This document shows, in pieces, positions 44,731-51,596 of a stretch of DNA of 64,000 bases. This DNA is from Brachybacterium phenoliresistens. GTDB lineage: Bacteria > Actinomycetota > Actinomycetes > Actinomycetales > Dermabacteraceae. Position 1 is the stretch's first letter, and each line of letters starts with the position of its first letter. Below the pieces are notes generated by a model. The model had not been told where the DNA came from and ran no database searches. It saw nothing but the letters and a program-made list of their open reading frames with translations. A program made the position numbers and the translations under genes. The stretch is from NCBI RefSeq assembly GCF_000576425.1, contig NZ_KK069989.1, positions 62,001-126,000 of the forward strand, given 5' to 3'.

Positions 44731-45088
44731 AGGCCTCGTCCCGCGCTTCGACGCCGCAGTCGTGCAGAGCACGATCGATGCCGTGCACGAGCCCCGAGGG
44801 GACGAATGGGAGGCTCTGACGGTTCCGACGCTCGCGATCTTCGCGAAGCACGGGATGGTCAGCGGTGCCGACAAGGATGAGCTGATCCGGCGCAGGCCCG
44901 AGACGGACAGAACGGATCTCGGCCGAGGAGGCCGCGATGCGCATCTCGACGCCTTCGATGAGTGGATCGACGTGCTCCGTCGCCGGCTGTCCCGCGGCCG
45001 ATTCGGCGAATCTCGCACCGGTACCCGATGCCGTCGGTCCGTGCCGGAACTCGGTGGAGTTCCGCGTCAACGTCTGACGGCTCGGTGA
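44696..45088 (+). pseudogene. Alpha/beta-hydrolase C-terminal fragment
   Basis: The frame from 44696 reads like the last third of an alpha/beta hydrolase: FDAAVVQSTIDAVHEPRGDE, WEALTVPTLAIFAKHGMV, and the histidine segment DAHLDAFDEWIDVL (about 44936-44985). The N-terminal part with the nucleophile elbow is absent; upstream is the 3' end of the MmyB gene. After ~44990 the frame runs out of homology into att-like repeat E. Most likely a remnant cut off by a deletion or insertion; not expected to be active. Confidence 0.6.
45051..45077 (+). repeat. att-like repeat E
   Basis: 27 bases encoding SVEFRVNV-stop, preceded by CGTGCCGGAAC as in copy D. It closes module 4 directly behind the hydrolase fragment and abuts the start of the membrane-protein gene of module 5. 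Confidence 0.7.
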
Positions 45089-45102
45089 GCTACGGTACGC
45101 GA

Positions 45103-45567
45103 GTGGTCCCCCGTCGATCGAAGCGGAATCAGTCACCTCTCGCCCGGAAGCGCTGGGCGGTGCTTGCTGGCACCGCGGTGCTCGTGGTCGGTGGGGGCGC
45201 GATGGGCCTGGCCTGGGGTGTCTGGGGCGTGTTCGTGGCCGTGAGCGCCCTGACGGTGGTGGGGTCGACGGCCCCGGGCCTGCTGCTTCTGCCGCGGTCT
45301 GCGGTGACGCAGATGCTGGTCATGCAGGTGGCGTCGTGTGCGATGTGGTTCATGCTCATCGGGTGGGGGCTGGTCATGCTGCTGTACCCCGAGTACACCG
45401 TCGGGTGGCGATTTCCGGGGAAGAGCGGTGGCGGCATGCGCGTGGAAGAAGTGGACGATGCATGGTGGATCGGTTGGTCCGTGCTCGGCATGGGGGTCTT
45501 CTGTGCGGCACTGATCATCACGGTCGAGATACTCCCGAGCATCCGCAGGGCACGAGCGGAGCAGTGA
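45103..45567 (+). CDS. Small membrane protein of island module 5
   Basis: 154 residues; no family recognised. A basic head (RRSKRNQSPLARKRW) leads into about four hydrophobic segments (roughly 17-36, 40-58, 66-90 and 124-144), with a periplasmic-side stretch containing YPEYTVGWRFPGKSGGG. TACGGT at 45091-45096 is a plausible -10, making GTG 45103 a leaderless start; GTG 45085 is the alternative. It starts only 25 bases after att-like repeat E. Confidence 0.6.
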   Translation: MVPRRSKRNQSPLARKRWAVLAGTAVLVVGGGAMGLAWGVWGVFVAVSALTVVGSTAPGLLLLPRSAVTQMLVMQVASCAMWFMLIGWGLVMLLYPEYTVGWRFPGKSGGGMRVEEVDDAWWIGWSVLGMGVFCAALIITVEILPSIRRARAEQ

Positions 45568-45849
45568 AGCCGGGAGCGTCGTGGCCTGCATCGTGCTGTC
45601 CGCTGATCGTGCGGTCTCGGCATCGGCGGGGGAAGACCCGCGTGCGAACCCGCCTGACCGTGCCCGGTGCGCGAGCTGAAGGGCGCGCTCAGCCGCAGTC
45701 GCGACCGGATGGAGGCTGCACTCCGGGACGGGTACGGCGGCCCCATCGCGACTCTGGGCGTGTTCAGCTGACGGAGACGACGTGTCGGTTCTCAAGCCGG
45801 CCTGGCACAGGTGCGCAGAAGTGCACCGTCGTCCGGTCGGAGGAGCACC

Positions 45850-46722
45850 GTGATCGGTGTGCGCGTCGACGGCCTCGGCTACGCTGTCCAGGTGCGCCAC
45901 CAGCAGATCCTCGACAAGCTCGCGGTGGGAGCGGTGGCTCCGACCGCGCGGGACGAAGTGCGGATCCTGGCGCAGAAGAGCTTCTACTCGGCACGGCACC
46001 AGGGCCTGGAAGGCGCTCAGCACGCCGACGTCGTGCCCGCCATGAAGGAGCGGTGGCACTTCGTGCTCGACGCGGCCCGCCCGGGGACGGACGCCTCCGA
46101 GAGCGAGCGGATGAACGCCTACAAGGTCGCGATCGCCCTGGCCACCTCATTGCACGAGGTCGGATTGACCGATCCTGAGCTCACGGAGCTGGCCGTCGAC
46201 GGAATCCACGAGCTGAACGACGCCGTGTGGCTGGGGGAGGACTTCCTGCGCCGAACCGACGACATGATCGCGCTGCTGCGGTCCTCACCGGCCCCGCTCA
46301 CCAGGAAGCCGACCACGCGGGAGACCATCACGTTCACCCGAGGTGGCGATCTCCTCGCGATCCGGCTGCGCAGGCGTTGGGTGGTCGGGCATGTCCACGT
46401 CGTCGATGGTCCGAACGCGTATCCGCATATCGAGCTGTACGAGCGCACCTTCGCTCGTCGGCCCGACGCTTCCGAGGTCGTGGGGACTCGCGCGTGGGGG
46501 TATGCGTATCTCGGCCGCGACCAGGCGAACGTCACCCGCCTCATCGTGTCGGGGCTGCGCCACCTGCCGGATCCGGCAGAGCAGATCCATCTCATCGCGA
46601 GCGGAGTCACGGTGCCGCCGGACAACGCGCATCTGTTTGACGAGCAGATCATCGGCACCCATGTGGACCTGTTCGAGCTGCTCGAGATGGCGCGATCCGT
46701 AGGCGGCGAGACGGAGCTCTGA
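45850..46722 (+). CDS. Orphan protein of island module 5
   Basis: 290 residues from GTG 45850; I do not recognise a family. It is soluble, with a helical N-terminal half (QILDKLAVGAVAPTARDEVR, LATSLHEVGLTDPELTELAV) and a mixed alpha/beta C-terminal half beginning ITFTRGGDLLAIRLRRRWVV and containing VVDGPNAYPHIELYERTF and GTRAWGYAYLGRDQ. No signal peptide, membrane helix or Cys cluster. Codon use is coherent and the frame is long, so I consider it real. Its placement between att-like repeats E and F suggests an accessory or defence role, but no function can be assigned. Confidence 0.6.
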   Translation: MIGVRVDGLGYAVQVRHQQILDKLAVGAVAPTARDEVRILAQKSFYSARHQGLEGAQHADVVPAMKERWHFVLDAARPGTDASESERMNAYKVAIALATSLHEVGLTDPELTELAVDGIHELNDAVWLGEDFLRRTDDMIALLRSSPAPLTRKPTTRETITFTRGGDLLAIRLRRRWVVGHVHVVDGPNAYPHIELYERTFARRPDASEVVGTRAWGYAYLGRDQANVTRLIVSGLRHLPDPAEQIHLIASGVTVPPDNAHLFDEQIIGTHVDLFELLEMARSVGGETEL

Positions 46723-46825
46723 CGCCGACGCACGCGGTTTCCGCCCTCGGCGGTATTGCAGCCTGCGCCGAGCGCCGCGAGGGTCGATCTCGTCGGCCCG
46801 ACGTGATGGTTCCGGCCGTGGAGAC

Positions 46826-46852
46826 GTCGTGGAATTCCGGTGTGACGTCTCG
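46826..46852 (+). repeat. att-like repeat F (most degenerate)
   Basis: GTCGTGGAATTCCGGTGTGA then CGTCTCG: it keeps the GTGGA-TTCCGG-ACGTCT skeleton but the stop is lost. Bases 46853-46877 (GACGGG, CGTTATA) match the downstream arm of copy C, which supports a common origin. Confidence 0.5.
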
Positions 46853-46857
46853 CATCG

Positions 46858-47097
46858 ATGACGGGCTTCGTTATAGAAAGTTCTCGTGGCGTGCTCATCG
46901 TCGGCGGCGAGAAGGCTCAGCGCGCCGGCGGCGAGGGTGACGCTTCCGAACAACACGTCGCGGTCGATGACGATCGCGCCGACGCTCACCCCGCCGACGA
47001 GCCTCCAGACGCCCAAGACGGTCATGAGAACGCCGGAGAGGAACGCGGCGGCCGCTGTTCTCCTCGTCGGCCGGGGACTCTGACGGCGTGCGCTCAT
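46858..47097 (-). pseudogene. Two-helix membrane protein remnant
   Basis: From ATG 47097 the frame reads MSARRQSPRPTRRTAAAAFL and continues with two hydrophobic segments (about 16-33 and 44-60: SGVLMTVLGVWRLVGG, LFGSVTLAAGALSLLA). It then runs without a stop through att-like repeat F and antisense to the orphan gene, down to 46285. A natural C-terminus is missing, as if an insertion at F had replaced it. It could still be translated as a chimera. Confidence 0.4.
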
Positions 47098-47311
47098 GTG
47101 ACCTCGATCCTCCGCGGTACGGACCGGATCCGACCGGCGAGGCGCCAGAGCCCCCACCCGTCCCGCGCCGCCGTGGCCAGACCACGTCCGCCTGCTGATC
47201 GAACACTCCATAGGCCCTCGTGCCGTCATCGTCCCTATCGAGGCCGGGCCCGGTTAGCCTGGGCGCCAGGTCCTCGAGGTCTCAGGACGATGCACCGAAC
47301 GGAGTTCTCCC

Positions 47312-48367
47312 ATGGCCGATGTCCCTGCGCCGCAGACGCTGCGCTTCACCGATCAGCACGGCACGGAGCAGTTCTGCGATCGACAAGGGGACGAGGCCGC
47401 GGACGCCTTCCTGCTGTTCGTCGCGCAACGGCGAGCTGATGACAACCAGGTCTTCACGGTCGAGGCGTCGGCGGAGCAGTACGGTCTGCGGTTCGATCTC
47501 GCCCGGGGAGCCATCGCGCGGTACCGGCACTTCTTCGAGCAGGACGAGGACACCCCGAGCCGCACGTTCGAGGATTACACGCTCCTCGAGGACGAGGAGC
47601 GCTCACGGGCCCTCGTGCGGGCACTCGCCGACGACGGGTTCGGCGGTCCGTACCCGCTCGCCGCCTGGATGCCGGGCATCCCCACGGTGCCGGACGTTCC
47701 CGACGACGACCCGGACGCGCGGGAGGTCGTGCTGCGCAGCGGTTCCGGTGCATCGCAGATCCTGCGCTTCGCCCACCCGAACGACACCACCTATCCGATG
47801 CAGGCGTTCCTCGTCAGGCATGCCGGGCACGACGTCTCGATCGAGTGGCCGGAGGCCGGCGAACGCCTCGAGGTGATGGGCGAGGCGTCCGTGCTCGTGC
47901 GCACCGCAGGGCTCGCCGGGGACGGCGCGGCGACCCCGACCGAGCGCAGGGAGTTCCTGAAGGTCGACCAGCCGCGCAGGGTCGCGACCGCTGCCCACCG
48001 CTTCCTCGAAGGCGGCTTCGCGGGGCTCGACGGGTTCGGGCAGTGGGTCGCAGACATCGCCGTGCTCGATCTTCCGCCGGCCCAGCTCGGGCGGCACCGG
48101 GCGTCGTCGTTCACCTCCGACGCCGAGATCCTCGCCGAGGTCGGGCGCCTCTGGGCGGACTCGGGCATCGTCGATCCGAGCGACCGATTCTGGGTCTTCT
48201 TCGAGTCCCGGTCCCGTGACGAGGACGAAGCTGAACGCGCCGAGCTCCTCGCCCTCCTCGACCGGCTCGGCATCGAACCCTCCGACCTTCCCGACGGGGC
48301 GCCGACGGGAGAGGTATGGGTTGCGAGGGAGCCCCGTCTCGACGCCGAGATCGACTCCTGGATTTGA
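47312..48367 (+). CDS. Hypothetical soluble acidic protein
   Basis: 351 residues; no family recognised. It is acidic and soluble. Segments such as LRFTDQHGTEQFCDRQGDEA, AWMPGIPTVPDVPDDDPDAR and ILRFAHPNDTTYPMQAFLV look like beta-rich modules, followed by a helical C-terminal half with DRFWVFFESRSRDEDEAERA. Codon use is host-like and the frame is clean. It stands alone just outside the island and converges on a reductase gene. Confidence 0.6.
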   Translation: MADVPAPQTLRFTDQHGTEQFCDRQGDEAADAFLLFVAQRRADDNQVFTVEASAEQYGLRFDLARGAIARYRHFFEQDEDTPSRTFEDYTLLEDEERSRALVRALADDGFGGPYPLAAWMPGIPTVPDVPDDDPDAREVVLRSGSGASQILRFAHPNDTTYPMQAFLVRHAGHDVSIEWPEAGERLEVMGEASVLVRTAGLAGDGAATPTERREFLKVDQPRRVATAAHRFLEGGFAGLDGFGQWVADIAVLDLPPAQLGRHRASSFTSDAEILAEVGRLWADSGIVDPSDRFWVFFESRSRDEDEAERAELLALLDRLGIEPSDLPDGAPTGEVWVAREPRLDAEIDSWI

Positions 48368-48393
48368 GGCGGCCGTCCGCAGGGCGCACCGTC

Positions 48394-48951
48394 TCAGGAC
48401 GAGACCGCGTCCGGACGCGAGTACCTCAGTGCGAGGTTGCCCTTCGGGAACTTCCGCACGTCGATCAGCTTCAGCCGCGTGACCTCGGGGAACAGCGGGC
48501 TGCCGCCGCCGTAGGCGAAGGGGCCCACCAGCAGGTGGTACTCGTCGACGAGATCCCCACGGACCAGGGCCTGGGCGAGCCGCACGCCGCCGTGCGCGAG
48601 GATCGGTCCGCCGTGCTCGGCCTTCAGCCGGGCGACCTCGGTGGCCAGGTCCCCGGAGCAGACGGTGGTCCTCGCCCACGGGGTGTCCAGGGGCGACCGC
48701 GAGAAGACGACCTTGGGGATCGAGTTCATCGCCTCGGCCTCGGGCCCGTCCTGGAAGGGCCAGTGCCCGGCCATGTCGCGGTAGGTGCGGGCGCCCATCG
48801 CATGGACGCCGGCCGAGCCCAGGAGGGCGGCCATGTGCGCGATGAACTCCTCGTCCTCGTCGTACTCGGGGAAGAGGTCCTCGCGCATCCCTGGGGGCGG
48901 CGCGGAGTACCCGTCGAGGGACAGGCTGTGTCGAAGGATCAGCGGACGCAT
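48394..48951 (-). CDS. RibD C-terminal/dihydrofolate-reductase-like protein
   Basis: 185 residues. It starts MRPLILRHSLSLDGYSAPPP, the family signature, and has MGARTYRDMAGHWP, KVVFSRSPL, ILAHGGVRLAQALVRGDLVD and EYHLLVGPFAYGGGSPLFP. These stand-alone actinobacterial proteins bind NADPH; substrates are mostly unknown. A second member lies at 57604-58146. Probably a single gene. Confidence 0.85.
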   Translation of the reverse strand: MRPLILRHSLSLDGYSAPPPGMREDLFPEYDEDEEFIAHMAALLGSAGVHAMGARTYRDMAGHWPFQDGPEAEAMNSIPKVVFSRSPLDTPWARTTVCSGDLATEVARLKAEHGGPILAHGGVRLAQALVRGDLVDEYHLLVGPFAYGGGSPLFPEVTRLKLIDVRKFPKGNLALRYSRPDAVSS

Positions 48952-49195
48952 GGCGGCTCTCGTGTTCGTTTCGCCCCCGCCTCCGGGAGGGCGGTGGTCC
49001 CACGGTACTCGCGTGCGGCTGCGGGGCCCGGGCGCCAGCAGGGGTGCGGTCGGTCCGGCGCCGGCAGGACGGCACCGGCCGGGACCGGGCCGCGGGGCCC
49101 GGACATGGGCCGGCAGCCGGTGCTGCTGCCGAGGACTCGGCGCGTTCCGCGGAGGAGGATCCGTCCCCGGAGCGGCCGCGAACTCGTCCGTGCCC

Positions 49196-49762
49196 TCACA
49201 GGCGGTACTGAGCCAGCTGCATCGCCTTCGGCGGCTCGGGGGCCGCGGCGATCACCGCACGCGTGACGGCGAGCTGCTCCTCATCGACCGCGGACGCGGC
49301 GAGCTCCCAGGGGGCCAGGACGTGCTCGAGCATCATGAGGGCGCGCTCGGCCCAGAAGCGCAGCGTCGGGTGGATCCAGCCGGAGATCTTGAACTGCCCG
49401 CACGCGGCCGCGACGTAGGCGTCGATCTCGCCGTGCAGGAACCGGGCGTTGTCGGCGTGGGCATCGAGCCAGGCGACGATCTCCTCCTGCGAGCTGTCCC
49501 AGACGGACTCGGGCACCAGACCCCAGTCGACGATGAGGGCCGCGATGCAGCCGGGCACGTGCGCGTCCGTCCCTCCCTGCGCGAAATGCTCGTGCAGGGT
49601 GCTCAGCGTGTCGTGGCCGTCGTCGGTGCCGAACGGGGCACGGGGATCGTCCTCGCTCCAGAACCAGTCCGGGGCGGCGGCGACATAGGCAGGGTGGCTG
49701 GTGGCGGGCGACAGCCCGTCGTCGTCGCGGTCGAGATACGGGACGGGCTTCTGACGGGCCAT
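49196..49762 (-). CDS. Hypothetical protein, soluble
   Basis: 188 residues; no family recognised. Acidic N-terminus (VPYLDRDDDGLSPATSHPAY), Trp-rich helices (APDWFWSEDDP, SGWIHPTLRFWAERALMMLE). No signal peptide or membrane segment. ATG 49762 is the first start ahead of coherent sequence; the longer frame to 50080 runs through the decayed helicase fragment. The 240 bases on its 3' side have no gene. Confidence 0.55.
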   Translation of the reverse strand: MARQKPVPYLDRDDDGLSPATSHPAYVAAAPDWFWSEDDPRAPFGTDDGHDTLSTLHEHFAQGGTDAHVPGCIAALIVDWGLVPESVWDSSQEEIVAWLDAHADNARFLHGEIDAYVAAACGQFKISGWIHPTLRFWAERALMMLEHVLAPWELAASAVDEEQLAVTRAVIAAAPEPPKAMQLAQYRL

Positions 49763-49879
49763 GGGTTTCCCTGCTTCCAGGAGACGGGAATGTCGCGGGC
49801 CGGGCGGCTTCACGATAGCGGCTCTGCGCCCGCATCGCCCCGTCGACCGACCGGCGGCCGCACCCTTCCGTGGACGCAC

Positions 49880-50045
49880 CGCGCCGATCGAGGCGGCCGT
49901 GGCGACCGTGCAGACCCTCGCCTGTCCGGTCGGGAACCGCAGCCGCTCGGCCTCGACGTCGACGCGGTCCTGCCCTCGCCCGCTTCGGGGTCGTACGCCG
50001 CACGCTCCTCCGGGGCGCCGCGCACCATGTGCAGCTCGGGTCCGG
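49880..50045 (-). pseudogene. Decayed fragment of a DEAH helicase gene
   Basis: Minus-strand translation gives VDVEAERLRFPTGQARVCTV, nearly the same as VEAERLRFQTGTAKVCVFTT in the intact helicase at 51597-53327, and next to it an EERAAYDPEAGEG piece matching AERAAYDAEWGEF. In the intact gene these motifs are about 100 residues apart, so this copy has an internal deletion. At DNA level 49935-49960 and 51958-51994 share long identical runs. Confidence 0.65.
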
Positions 50046-50048
50046 CGT

Positions 50049-50480
50049 TCAGTCGCCGCTCCGAGCGTCGTAGCGAGCACGGTTCGCGCGGACGGCGTCC
50101 ATGTTGTCCTGCGCCCAGGCGCGGAGCTGACGCGTGGTCCGGTACAGGGAGGAGCCGAGGTCGGTGAGCGCGTAGTCGACTGTGACGGGCACCGTGGGGG
50201 TGACGGTTCGGCTGACGAGCCCGTCGCGCTCCAACGCCCTCAAGGTCTGGGTCAGCATCTTCTGGCTCACCCCGGCGATCAGACGCGAGAGCTCTGAGTA
50301 CCGGAGGGAGCTCGGGCGCCCTCCCGCATCGGCCCCCTCTCCGGCGAGTGCGCAGAGGACCAGGACGACCCACTTGTCCGCGACCCTGTCCAGGAGCTGA
50401 CGGCTCGGGCACATCGCGAGGAACGCGTTGTACGCGTCCTTGGCCTCCTGGCGTGCTTCGTCCGCTGTTCTCGTGGCCAT
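50049..50480 (-). CDS. HxlR-family regulator
   Basis: 143 residues. The winged-helix core CPSRQLLDRVADKWVVLVLC, LRYSELSRLIAGVSQKMLTQ, TLRALERDGLVSRTV and VDYALTDLGSSL is textbook HxlR, with the conserved Cys ahead of the DNA-binding domain that often senses electrophiles or oxidants. It is divergent from an aldo-keto reductase gene and very likely controls it through the 131-base spacer. ATG 50480. Confidence 0.92.
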   Translation of the reverse strand: MATRTADEARQEAKDAYNAFLAMCPSRQLLDRVADKWVVLVLCALAGEGADAGGRPSSLRYSELSRLIAGVSQKMLTQTLRALERDGLVSRTVTPTVPVTVDYALTDLGSSLYRTTRQLRAWAQDNMDAVRANRARYDARSGD

Positions 50481-50519
50481 GGCGTCCACCTTTCGTGCGG
50501 GGAGGCAGCGCACTTCCAG

Positions 50520-50550
50520 GTACGTACTTCCCACGGGAGAGTTGCTCTCC
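50520..50550. promoter_or_regulatory. Probable HxlR operators in the divergent spacer
   Basis: GTACGTAC (50520-50527) is a perfect 8-base palindrome of the kind bound by HxlR regulators, and GGAGAG-TTG-CTCTCC (50536-50550) is a perfect 15-base inverted repeat just beside it. AATAAT at 50551-50556 could be the -10 of the reductase gene. Confidence 0.5.
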
Positions 50551-50611
50551 AATAATCGTCCCCGTGGGCGCGAGACGCTACCGCGACCTGGACGAGGAGA
50601 GGCACGACACC

Positions 50612-51478
50612 ATGAGTACAGCATCGACGACACTTCCCGGCGGCACCTGGAACCTCGGTGATCGAACCGTCACGCGCTTCGGATACGGGGCCATGCAGCT
50701 CGCCGGCGCCGGGGTCATGGGCCCGCCTGCTGACCGGGACGGTGCGATCGCGGTGCTGCGAGACGCGGTCGAGCAGGGCATCACGCACGTCGATACCAGC
50801 GGTGCGTACGGACCGCGCATCACCAACGACCTGATCCGTGCTGCGCTGCATCCGTATTCGGAGTCGATCCTGATCGCGACCAAGGTCGGGGCGAACCGTG
50901 ACGCGGACGGCGGATGGCCGACCGCGCGGACTCCGGACGAGCTGCGCACGCAGGTCCACGAGAACCTGGACTCCCTCGGAGTCGAACGCCTCGATCTGGT
51001 GAACATGCGGATGGGCGACCACACCGGCCCGCAGCCCGGCTCGATCGCCGAGGCGATGGAGACGCTCGCCGCTCTCCAGCAGGAAGGGCTCATCGGGCAG
51101 CTCGGCGTCAGCAACGTCACCGCCGAGCAGGTCGCCGAAGCCCGGTCCGTGACACCGATCGTGTGCGTACAGAACATGTACAACCTCGCGAACCGGTGGG
51201 ATGACCAGCTGATCGACGATCTCGCCGCCGACGGCATCGCCTACGTCCCGTTCTTCCCGCTGGGCGGGTTCAGCCCGCTCCAATCCGCTGCCCTCACGGA
51301 GGTGGCGGCCCGTCTGCAGGCGACGCCGATGGCTGTCGCGCTCGGGTGGCTGCTGCAGCGTTCCGAGAACATCCTGCTCATCCCGGGGACCTCGAAGGTC
51401 GCGCATCTTCGTGAGAACATCTCCGGTGCTCGTCTCGTCCTGACGGAGCAGGACCTCGCCGATCTCGACGGCATCTGA
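50612..51478 (+). CDS. Aldo-keto reductase
   Basis: 288 residues. TIM-barrel NADPH oxidoreductase: THVDTSGAYGPRITNDLI holds the catalytic Asp and Tyr, ILIATKVGAN the Lys. The usual catalytic His position (LYLIH) reads LDLVNMRMGD, as in the YdbC-type subgroup, so the catalytic tetrad is not canonical. QLGVSNVTAEQV, IVCVQNMYN and LLIPGTSKVAHLRENI follow. Under probable HxlR control, a carbonyl-detoxifying role is likely. ATG 50612 has GAGGAGAGG upstream. Confidence 0.88.
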   Translation: MSTASTTLPGGTWNLGDRTVTRFGYGAMQLAGAGVMGPPADRDGAIAVLRDAVEQGITHVDTSGAYGPRITNDLIRAALHPYSESILIATKVGANRDADGGWPTARTPDELRTQVHENLDSLGVERLDLVNMRMGDHTGPQPGSIAEAMETLAALQQEGLIGQLGVSNVTAEQVAEARSVTPIVCVQNMYNLANRWDDQLIDDLAADGIAYVPFFPLGGFSPLQSAALTEVAARLQATPMAVALGWLLQRSENILLIPGTSKVAHLRENISGARLVLTEQDLADLDGI

Positions 51479-51596
51479 CGGCACGAGACCGGGGCCGGGA
51501 GCCCGGAAGGGGACGGCAGCGGCTTCCTGCATGCGGTGACGGGGACGCGAGGTCATCGTGAGCGACAGCCGTGCGGAGATTCCGGCACGAGGGACC

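Larger units (their letters stand above)
46723..47311. other. Island right border, degenerate
   Basis: 589 bases without an intact gene. It contains att-like repeat F (46826-46852), a sequence after F that matches the one after repeat C, and on the minus strand the remains of a two-helix membrane protein (46858-47097). From about 47200 the composition is that of the host. Confidence 0.6.

Noticed and set aside
45811-45849. Earlier start for the orphan gene
   Set aside because: The added residues are Arg/Ser-rich and the GTG at 45850 gives a cleaner N-terminus, though this is not certain.
35919-46852. Integron-style cassette array
   Set aside because: TTCAAC/GTTGAA in the repeats recalls attC core sites, but the GTTRRRY rule fails in two copies, no paired inner boxes or integron integrase are seen, and cargo lies on both strands.
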